In this document: in pieces, positions 23,729 to 29,837 of the stretch
Position numbering within the stretch: position 1 is the stretch's first letter
Layout of the letters: each line of letters begins with the position of its first letter
DNA from: an uncultured bacterium
Lineage (GTDB): Bacteria; Verrucomicrobiota; Kiritimatiellia; RFP12; UBA1067
Assembly (NCBI GenBank): GCA_900547945.1
Contig: URIT01000008.1
Location: 1-52,239 of the forward strand
Direction of reading: 5' to 3'
Length of the DNA: 52,239 bases
Notes under the pieces: model-generated
Database searches by the model: none
What the model saw: the letters and a program-made list of their open reading frames with translations, nothing else
What the model was told of the DNA's origin: nothing
Program-made: the position numbers and the translations under genes

Positions 23729-25426
23729 ATGGCAGAAACATCCAGAACGGTGCAGAACGTGCTGCGGGCGACGGGGCTCTACTCCGACGAGGCCCTGGCG
23801 CGCATTGGGGAGGAGCGCGCGAAGAACCCCGAGATGGGTCTCGTCGAGGCGGTCCTGAAATTCGGCGGCGTGCGCGAGGCCGAGTTCCTGCGCAGGATGG
23901 GCGAACTGCTCGGCTTCGACTACGTGGAGCTTGAGAAGGCCCAGCCGCGCCCGGATGTCCTGCAGAAGCTGCCCGCGAGCGCGGTCTACCAGTACAACGT
24001 GCTGCCGCTCCGGTTTGCGGACGGCGTGCTGACGGTCGTCGCGAGCGATCCGTTTTCCACTGTCGCCCGGGACGGTCTGCGCCTTGCGGCGGGCTGCCCC
24101 GTGACGATCGCCCTCGCCCCGCGCGAGGAGATCGACAAGGCCGTGAAGAAGTTTTACGGCGTGGGCGCGGACGCGATCGAGAAGATGATCGAGGACGGCC
24201 GCTATGCCGTGGACGACGAGGACGGTTCGATCTCCAAGATCGACGTGGGCGCCGAGGGGGAAGAGGCGAGCATCGTCAAGTTCGTCAACCGCATCATCGC
24301 CGAGGCCGACCGCCAGGGCGCGACGGACATCCACATCGAGCCGCAGGAGACGGAGCTCCGGATCCGCTACCGCATCGACGGCATGCTCCACAAGGTGGAT
24401 GTGCCGCCGCAGCTGAACCGCCTCAAGTCGGCGATCATCTCGCGCATCAAGGTGATGGCGAACCTCGACATCGCCGAGAAGCGCCTCCCGATGGACGGGC
24501 GCATCGGCATCCGCCTCGGCGGCGAGGACATCGACATCCGCGTCTCGACGATGCCCGGCGCCTGGGGCGAATCGATTTCCCTGCGCCTTCTCGCGAAGAG
24601 CGGCAGCTTCGTGAAGATGGCCGACCTCGGGTTCAACGAGCGCGATTTCCGGGTGGTGGACAAGATCATCCGCCGCCCGAACGGCATTTTCCTCGTGACG
24701 GGTCCGACGGGCTCGGGCAAGTCGACGTCGCTCTACTCCTTCCTCCACGAGGTGAACACGATGGACGTGCGCATCCTCACGGCGGAGGACCCGATCGAAT
24801 ACCAGATGGACGGCATCATCCAGGTGCAGATGAACAAGGACATCGGCCTCGACTTCGCCCGCACGCTGCGCGCCTTCCTCCGCCAGGACCCCGACAAGAT
24901 CATGGTCGGCGAAATCCGCGACCGCGAGACGGCCGAGATCGCCATCAACGCCTCCCTCACCGGCCACATGGTGTTCTCCACCCTCCACACGAACACCGCG
25001 GCCGGCGCCTTCCCGCGCATGATCGACATGGGCGTGGAGCCGTTCCTCATCGCCTCCGCCGTCGCGGGCGTGATGGGCCAGCGCCTCTGCCGCCGCCTCT
25101 GCCCGACGTGCCGCCGGGAGGTTCCGCTCGACCGCAAGTGGTACGACCTCGCCGACCCGCCCGCGCGCGACACCGTCTTCGAGCCTGCCGAGGGCGGGTG
25201 CGACGCCTGCAGCCGCACGGGCTACAAGGGCCGTCGCGCGCTCTTCGAGGTGCTGGAGGTGGACGAGGACATCGAGAGCGCCATCATCAAGCGCGAGAAC
25301 GCCACGCAGATCCAGCACATCTCCCTCTCGAAGGGCATGAAGACGCTGCGCGAGGACGGCTGGGCGAAGGTCTTCAAGGGCGTGACGAGCGTGGCGGAGA
25401 TCCGCCGCGTGACGGAAGACCAGTAG
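23729..25426 (+). CDS. gspE: Type II secretion / type IV pilus assembly ATPase (GspE/PilB family)
   Basis: This 565-residue protein has the standard GspE/PilB length. An N-terminal MshEN-like domain (about 1-150) precedes the ATPase. Walker A is GPTGSGKST (residues 325-333), the Asp-box is EDPIEYQ, Walker B is IMVGEIRD with Glu395, and the His-box is GHMVFSTLHTN. The Cys clusters (Cys458/Cys461 and Cys491/Cys494) are the zinc-binding insert of assembly ATPases, not of PilT retraction motors. It powers pseudopilus or pilus extension through the GspF platform at the inner membrane. The likely partner gspF and the pseudopilins are 5-15 kb upstream, an unusually split arrangement. Confidence 0.93.
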   Translation: MAETSRTVQNVLRATGLYSDEALARIGEERAKNPEMGLVEAVLKFGGVREAEFLRRMGELLGFDYVELEKAQPRPDVLQKLPASAVYQYNVLPLRFADGVLTVVASDPFSTVARDGLRLAAGCPVTIALAPREEIDKAVKKFYGVGADAIEKMIEDGRYAVDDEDGSISKIDVGAEGEEASIVKFVNRIIAEADRQGATDIHIEPQETELRIRYRIDGMLHKVDVPPQLNRLKSAIISRIKVMANLDIAEKRLPMDGRIGIRLGGEDIDIRVSTMPGAWGESISLRLLAKSGSFVKMADLGFNERDFRVVDKIIRRPNGIFLVTGPTGSGKSTSLYSFLHEVNTMDVRILTAEDPIEYQMDGIIQVQMNKDIGLDFARTLRAFLRQDPDKIMVGEIRDRETAEIAINASLTGHMVFSTLHTNTAAGAFPRMIDMGVEPFLIASAVAGVMGQRLCRRLCPTCRREVPLDRKWYDLADPPARDTVFEPAEGGCDACSRTGYKGRRALFEVLEVDEDIESAIIKRENATQIQHISLSKGMKTLREDGWAKVFKGVTSVAEIRRVTEDQ

Positions 25427-25550
25427 CGGAACGCGGCTGCGGAACCGGACGGTGCGCCCGCCGACCTCGGCATTGCCCACTTCTCGGACGGTACGCTGCG
25501 CTTGACGTCAAGGAACCCATCGGATACAGCCGCGACACGGGCGGACGCGA

Positions 25551-25563
25551 ATTATGGTATAAT
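25551..25563 (+). promoter_or_regulatory. Orphan extended -10 promoter
   Basis: ATTATGGTATAAT has the same form as the promoters of neighbouring genes, but no protein-coding gene follows for about 400 bp. It may drive a non-coding RNA (next entry). Confidence 0.55.
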
Positions 25564-25570
25564 TCGAGAA

Positions 25571-25757
25571 GCTAAAGAAAGGAATCGATAGTCTAGATTG
25601 ATTACTGAATAGACCGATCACGCCCAATGGGTGGTCGGCTCCCCATTCGGGAGGGACGCGCTTGTCGCGTCCGCGACCGAGGAGCGGGAGATGTGCGGGG
25701 TGGGCAACCTAACCCGTGCAGCGTACGCGAATCAGCGTATGACGCTTTAGGATAAAC
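25571..25757 (+). ncRNA. Candidate structured RNA of unknown family
   Basis: Downstream of the orphan promoter the sequence can form a string of helices. CTAAAG (25572-25577) can pair with CTTTAG (25745-25750) as a closing stem. Inside it, CGCCC/GGGTG closes an AAT loop (25621-25634) within a CCGA/TCGG stem, GGACGCG/CGCGTCC is perfect (25654-25672), and CGTACGC/GCGTATG encloses GAATCA (about 25722-25741). No open reading frame fits. The third hairpin belongs to intergenic repeat family B. I could not match it to 6S, tmRNA, SRP, RNase P or a common riboswitch. The boundaries are guesses. Confidence 0.3.
25648..25680. repeat. Intergenic palindromic repeat, family B, copy 2
   Basis: GGGAGGGACGCGCTTGTCGCGTCC resembles the family core (seen at 8376 and 52022), with the stem GGACGCG/CGCGTCC. 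Relative to GGTCGCG/CGCGACC at 52027-52046, both arms changed together (T-A to A-T), so pairing is preserved. Confidence 0.55.
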
Positions 25758-25881
25758 TTCGCCAAAGATTAGAGTAAAAGCGGAATACGATGATTGCGTT
25801 GCGTGTGTATCCACACGTGGCGTGTTTCATCATTCATGTTTTTACTCGGGCGTTTGGCGATGCCTATCCTAAGACGTGATG
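25741..25881. repeat. Large imperfect inverted repeat (arms about 65 bp)
   Basis: The left arm (25741-25806) and right arm (25812-25881) match when one is reversed, with conserved blocks TTAGGATA, TCGCCAAA, GAGTAAAA and GAAT..GATGA. The centre CGTGTG/CACACG closes a short loop. It could be a long hairpin RNA, two facing copies of a small element, or a recombination site. No gene is visible from 25427 to 25959. Confidence 0.75.
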
Positions 25882-25959
25882 ACGTTGGAACACGCCACTT
25901 TCTTTTCCTGCCGCAAGGTGGTCGTGCTGAAGGTCGCGGCAGTGAAGAAAAGTAGGCGA

Positions 25960-26083
25960 ATGACAAAAGACAGATGGGCAACGCTTGCGGGAGAGTTCCT
26001 GCGCTATGTCGTTGTGGGCGGTTTGGCCTTCGTGGTCGATCTTGGCGCATTGGTGCTCGCACAGGAACTCCTTTTCGGGCACG
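25960..26083 (+). pseudogene. GtrA-like protein, N-terminal fragment
   Basis: MTKDRWATLAGEFLRYVVVGG is the start of a GtrA/DPMS-type flippase: a basic N-terminus, then the first transmembrane helix (FLRYVVVGGLAFVVDLGALVL). Normal GtrA proteins have about 130-150 residues and four TM helices. Here only the first helix remains before the reading frame passes into unrelated sequence (LLFGHGP and onward). The downstream sequence in another frame is the end of a glycosyltransferase-like protein, so a deletion has probably fused two neighbouring genes of a glycan-lipid pathway. No function is expected. Confidence 0.6.
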
Positions 26084-26725
26084 GACCTTTATGCGTGCAA
26101 CTGGGGGCGTCTGGTCGAACAGCTGCCGTCCGCAGAGAAAGCGAAGGAACAGGAGTCCATGAAGAGATTTGAAACGTCGATTCAGGCGGACGACTTGATG
26201 TTGCAGTCACAGAAAAAGGGGGCATATGCGAAAGAGCGCATCCTCCCCCATTTGCCCCAGTACGGGCTTTTCACGCTCAAGCGCCATCCGCGCCTGTATG
26301 GTGGCACGGGCACGGTTGCCTTGTTCAGGTATCTCGGCCTTGAACGGATCTGCAATTGCCTTGATGTCCTGTGGGGTTCCGGCCTGTCTCGCGGAAACGC
26401 TGTCCACGAGGACTGCCCTTACACGAGTGAGGAGAAAGCGATTGGGGCGAGTGTCCAAATCGTTTCGTGGTTGATTTTGGCGGGCGGATACGGCCTTGTC
26501 CTGATGGGTTTGTGGAATGGCTTTCGCTTTGTGGGTGCCTGCCGCGAGGACAGGTTTTTCAACGGACTGGTTTGCCTTTGCCCCATTCTTTGCCTTGTCT
26601 TGCTGGCGCTTGTGATTGGCCCGATCACCTCGACGCGCTACCGATTCATCATGATTCCGTTCTTCGCGATGATCGCCGCCCGCGCGCGTCAGTCCGCAAA
26701 ACCTTTACGACTGCGGACGGGATAA
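26084..26725 (+). pseudogene. Membrane glycosyltransferase-like protein, C-terminal remnant
   Basis: The frame continues as GTDLYACNWGRLVEQLPSAE, then IKRHPRLYGGTGTV-type text (LKRHPRLYGGTGTVALFRYLGLE). Two TM helices follow (WLILAGGYGLVLMGLW; LVCLCPILCLVLLALVIGPI) and STRYRFIMIPFFAMIAA closes it. This looks like the C-terminus of an ArnT/PMT-style glycosyltransferase in which the N-terminal 8-10 TM helices and the catalytic Asp loops are missing. The exact junction is uncertain and lies near 26080. GtrA and such transferases commonly sit together, which supports a single deletion. An open frame can be extended upstream to 25985, but that part is not the transferase. Confidence 0.55.
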
Positions 26726-26799
26726 GTGTGTCCATCCCGAATGGTGGCGAAACTTCTCGGTTTCGCGAAGATGTGGGCGGAACACGCCTTTGCGTAGCG

Positions 26800-26841
26800 T
26801 CCGCCTACCCTCGCATTTATATAAATGCGAGGGTAGGCGGA
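26800..26841. promoter_or_regulatory. 42-bp perfect palindrome (copy 1) at the arsR-like promoter
   Basis: The sequence is perfectly palindromic about 26820/26821, core CGCATTTATATAAATGCG with GGGTAGGCGG outer arms. It ends 6 bp before the -10 (TATCAT, 26848-26853) and so covers the -35 region of the downstream regulator gene, an ideal place for an operator. Related palindromes lie at 27439-27474 and 29714-29751. Confidence 0.85.
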
Positions 26842-26853
26842 ATTTGGTATCAT
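26842..26853 (+). promoter_or_regulatory. Extended -10 of the ArsR-like gene, leaderless spacing
   Basis: ATTTGGTATCAT ends 7 nt before ATG 26861, with no Shine-Dalgarno. It directly follows palindrome copy 1. Confidence 0.65.
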
Positions 26854-26860
26854 ATCTGAC

Positions 26861-27439
26861 ATGGAGAAGGATCAACTCAAACCAACGCTTTGGCGGACGG
26901 CGCGGGCCTTGGCCAACCCGGACCGACTGAACCTGATGTACCTTGTCGCAAACGCGAAGGGCGAGAAGGGCGTGGTTGAACTGGCCGGCGAGGCGGGACT
27001 TCCCGTCCCGACGGCCAGCACATACCTGCGCGCGCTCAATGCCCGTGGGCTGATCAGCGTCGTTCGCGTGGCGTCGTTCGTCTATTACGGAACCAAGTCC
27101 GACCGTTCGCTTCCAGCTGCCATCGCCATTCAGGAGGCCTTTCGGCGTCTCTTTTCACGCAAGGCGCTTCCGAAGGATTGGACGGCTCGTCTGCTTCCGC
27201 TCGTGAAGGGTTATGCCAATCCGCGTCGAGAGGAGATTGTTCGGACGCTCTGTCGGCATCAGCCGATTCGCTACTCCGAACTTCTCCGCCGTGTCGGGTT
27301 CTGCGAAGCATCGTTTCTCCGGCATCTGGACATTCTGACCAAGGCTGGAATCGTCGTTCGCGATGCAAAGTCAGGCGCCTATGGATTGCCCCGTCCGAGA
27401 AATTCGCTTGCTTCCGCTTTCTTGTCTTCGCTTGAGTAA
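26861..27439 (+). CDS. ArsR-type regulator with two winged-helix domains
   Basis: This is a 192-residue protein. Residues about 8-75 match the ArsR winged helix: ALANPDRLNLMYLVANA, then VVELAGEAGLPVPTASTYLRALNARGLI (recognition helix) and a wing with VYYGTK. A second, weaker HTH follows (about 125-185): PRREEIVRTLCRHQPIRYSELLRRVGFCEASFLRHLDILTKAGIV. No Cys pair typical of metal sensors is visible (only one Cys in each half of domain two), so ligand sensing is unlikely to be classical. The gene is bounded by two perfect palindromes, and the first touches its promoter, which suggests autoregulation. The last base of the stop codon is the first base of palindrome 2. Confidence 0.78.
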   Translation: MEKDQLKPTLWRTARALANPDRLNLMYLVANAKGEKGVVELAGEAGLPVPTASTYLRALNARGLISVVRVASFVYYGTKSDRSLPAAIAIQEAFRRLFSRKALPKDWTARLLPLVKGYANPRREEIVRTLCRHQPIRYSELLRRVGFCEASFLRHLDILTKAGIVVRDAKSGAYGLPRPRNSLASAFLSSLE

Positions 27440-27474
27440 CCCACCCTCGCATTTATATAAATGCGAGGGTGGGT
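27439..27474. promoter_or_regulatory. 36-bp perfect palindrome (copy 2)
   Basis: Centre at 27456/27457, same core as copy 1. Relative to copy 1, position 15 (A to G) and position 18 (C to T) of the half-site change identically in both arms. It lies right at the regulator's stop codon and about 190 bp upstream of the primase-helicase gene. There is no T-run, so it is not a normal terminator. The rest of the gap 27475-27665 holds two copies of TTGACAAGA (27523, 27632) and no gene. Confidence 0.85.
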
Positions 27475-27665
27475 GGATGGCCGACATCGAGGTGAATGGA
27501 TCATGTTCAAAACAGAAGTCGTTTGACAAGAACTGGGTATGCTGTTGACTCAACCAAACACAACGGGTTGTGCTGGTGCGGTAATTGCCGCTGCAAAAGA
27601 TTGTGATAGGGTGTATCATGCGCGGACCCTGTTGACAAGATTTCCGCAAGAAGGGATCGCCTCGC

Positions 27666-29660
27666 ATGATTGACCGGAACGCATCGAACGCCGAGAAGAT
27701 CCGGTTCTTCCGCTCGCTCTTTTCCGGACGCGAGGATGTCTTCGCGCGCCGCTACGAGAACCCGAAGAAGGGGACGTCCGGCTATTCTCCCTGCTGTCGC
27801 AACCAGTGGGGCTCCGGATGTGTGCTGAAGCAGCATAAGAAGTGCGGGGAATGTCCGGCGCGGGAACATGTGCCGGTCTCGGACGAGGTGGTGCGCTGGC
27901 ACCTGCGTGGACGGGACAACGCGATGAAGCCGTTCGTCATGGGCGTCTATCCGATGTCGGCGGATGAGACCGTGCGCCTGGCGGTCGTCGACTTTGACGC
28001 ATCGGCCTGGCGCCGCGATGCGCTTCTTGTCGCGCGGAAGATGCGGGCGATGGGGCTTCCGGTCGCCCTCGAGAAATCCCGTTCGGGCCGTGGAGCCCAT
28101 CTGTGGCTGTTCTTCCAATCGCCTGTTTCGGACAAAGGTGTTCGCGAAGCATTGACGTATCTGCTGACGCTTGTCCTGGAGGAACACCCGGAGGTCGGGC
28201 TTGATTCGTATGACCGTATCATCCCCAATCAGGACACCTTGCCGAAGGGTGGCTTCGGCAGTTTGGTGGCCTTGCCGCTGCAGGCGGAGCCGCGCAAGAT
28301 TGACAACAGCGTCTTTGTCGACGATGACTGGGTGCCCTATGCGGATCAATGGGCCTATCTGTCCTCTGTCGCGAAAGTCGATTTCGCAGTGCTTGAAAGT
28401 CTTTTGCGGAAGGCACGTGGCGAACATCGGCTCTTGTTGCCACAACCACAGACCGTCGCCGATTCGGAACGTCCGTGGGAATTCTTTCTGCCGTTGTGGT
28501 CAACGGGCGAGAGACCGGCGGCAACCTCGGAACGGGCCTGCGTTGCAGACGTGAAGGTCGTCCTTGCAAACCGCGTCTACATTGAACAACGGGAATTGAC
28601 GCCGAGGATTCGGAGCCTGCTGATCGGATTGGCGTCGTTCGTCAATCCAGAGTTCTGCAAACGACAGCGGATGAAGTATTCCGTCTACGGGACGCCACGG
28701 GTCATCTCGCGGGCCTTGAACGGCGATCGCTTCCTCCAGTTGCCGCGCGGTTGCCTTGAGGGGACCTTGCGGACATTGAAGGCGGAGGGGATGAACCCCG
28801 TCGTGGAGGACAAACGCTTTGGCGGCGTTCCGATCGAGGTGGCGTTCCAAGGCGCGCTTCGATTGGAGCAGAAAGCGGCCGCCATGGAACTGAAGAAGTT
28901 CGACAGCGGTATTCTGGCGGCGGGAACGGCGTTCGGCAAGACGGTTGTCGCCGCCTACATGATTGCCGAACGGAAGGTCAACACGCTGGTACTCGTCAAT
29001 CGCCGTCAGCTGCAGTTGCAGTGGATTGCTCGTCTCGCGGAATTCCTGGGAATTCCTGAACGAGAGATTGGACGCATCGGCGGAGGTTCGGATCGATGGA
29101 TGGGAAGGCTGGACGTGGCACTTCTCCAGTCGCTTTCGCGCAAGGGCGTGGTCGATCCCCGCGTGAAGGACTACGGGCAGATCGTCGTGGACGAATGCCA
29201 TGCCGTTGCATCGGAGACGTTTGCGGACAGTGTGCGCCGCCTTTGCCGCGAGGGCGTTGATGAAGCGCTCGCGAACCTGTTCGTCTACGCGACATTGCAG
29301 TTCGACCTGAACGACGGAATCCGTGGACGCCCGACCGCGCGGGCGGCTGTTGTAAAGTTCCTGTTCGAACGGCTTGAGTCGCGCGCTGGGACGAAGGGGG
29401 TGTTTTGTCTGGGCGAACGGTTGCCCATCCTCTGCGGGGCCAATTCCTATGTCGAGGCTGATCTCCTGGATGCCGCACACAAGCTGGCGGTCATGCTGGA
29501 CGTGTCTTCCGAGTTGTCCGATCTCGATGCGTATCGCCGGGCACGGCGCGAGGACTGGCTCCTTCAGCGGAACGGCTACCGCGTCGTCCGCCTGCTGGCG
29601 GAAGATGTCTGCGCCCGCCTGGACGAAACGCTGGCGTTCATTGAATGTGGGATACGGTAA
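27666..29660 (+). CDS. AEP primase / truncated SF2 helicase / DUF559-like nuclease fusion (TOTE-type)
   Basis: This is a 664-residue protein; ATG 27666 follows AAGGG. Residues about 1-70: Cys cluster (Cys43/44, 52, 60, 63), a likely zinc site. Residues about 75-250: archaeo-eukaryotic primase, with Asp109/Asp111 in VDFDAS as metal ligands, SRSGRGAHLWLFF (His145), and LDSYDRIIPNQDTLPKGGFG, a hallmark of the AEP domain I know from so-called TOTE conflict systems. Residues about 395-520: first RecA-like half of an SF2 helicase, motif I AGTAFGKT (419-426), motif II DECH (509-512). The second RecA half (motifs IV-VI) is missing. From about 520 the chain goes straight to a DUF559/Vsr-like end: Glu597-x-Asp599, then DAYRRARREDWLLQRNGYRVVR. 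An internal deletion or a naturally shortened form is possible. Palindromes flank the gene. Confidence 0.75.
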   Translation: MIDRNASNAEKIRFFRSLFSGREDVFARRYENPKKGTSGYSPCCRNQWGSGCVLKQHKKCGECPAREHVPVSDEVVRWHLRGRDNAMKPFVMGVYPMSADETVRLAVVDFDASAWRRDALLVARKMRAMGLPVALEKSRSGRGAHLWLFFQSPVSDKGVREALTYLLTLVLEEHPEVGLDSYDRIIPNQDTLPKGGFGSLVALPLQAEPRKIDNSVFVDDDWVPYADQWAYLSSVAKVDFAVLESLLRKARGEHRLLLPQPQTVADSERPWEFFLPLWSTGERPAATSERACVADVKVVLANRVYIEQRELTPRIRSLLIGLASFVNPEFCKRQRMKYSVYGTPRVISRALNGDRFLQLPRGCLEGTLRTLKAEGMNPVVEDKRFGGVPIEVAFQGALRLEQKAAAMELKKFDSGILAAGTAFGKTVVAAYMIAERKVNTLVLVNRRQLQLQWIARLAEFLGIPEREIGRIGGGSDRWMGRLDVALLQSLSRKGVVDPRVKDYGQIVVDECHAVASETFADSVRRLCREGVDEALANLFVYATLQFDLNDGIRGRPTARAAVVKFLFERLESRAGTKGVFCLGERLPILCGANSYVEADLLDAAHKLAVMLDVSSELSDLDAYRRARREDWLLQRNGYRVVRLLAEDVCARLDETLAFIECGIR

Positions 29661-29713
29661 AGGTTTCGCGACAAGCCTGTTCCTCTCGAATGACGGCAAT
29701 CTTTTCGGTTCTG

Positions 29714-29751
29714 CCCTTACCTCCGCATTTATATAAATGCGGAGGTAAGGG
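29714..29751. promoter_or_regulatory. 38-bp perfect palindrome (copy 3)
   Basis: Centre at 29732/29733, core identical (CGCATTTATATAAATGCG) but with arms GAGGTAAGGG. Against copies 1 and 2, half-site positions 10, 11, 16 and 18 differ, and every difference is mirrored in the other arm. It lies between the primase/nuclease gene and the SWIM gene, 57 bp before the latter's -10. Confidence 0.85.
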
Positions 29752-29802
29752 GTGTTCGCTTTCCACAGTGAGGTCTGTCATAAGATGCCGCGCCGGGCGG
29801 GG

Positions 29803-29814
29803 ATTTGGTATAAT
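29803..29814 (+). promoter_or_regulatory. Extended -10 promoter of the SWIM-domain gene
   Basis: ATTTGGTATAAT, followed 12 nt later by the ribosome binding site GAGGGAG and ATG 29838, so this transcript has a short conventional leader. Confidence 0.7.
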
Positions 29815-29837
29815 TCGCGGAAAATTGAGGGAGCGAT

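Noticed and set aside
23476..25426. Island insertion at the tRNA genes
   Set aside because: gspE, a core gene, lies between the tRNAs and the accessory region, and I see no repeated tRNA 3' end downstream.
25571..25757. tmRNA, 6S, SRP or RNase P RNA
   Set aside because: No tRNA-like end or tag frame, no SRP tetraloop motif, no conserved RNase P blocks, and no clear central-bubble fold were found.
25700..25881. Integron attC site
   Set aside because: A single ACCTAAC-like core is present at about 25708, but no matching GTTRRRY partner in the right place and no integrase gene.
26800..29751. CRISPR array
   Set aside because: The three palindromes are 600-2300 bp apart with genes between, not regularly spaced; no cas genes are seen.
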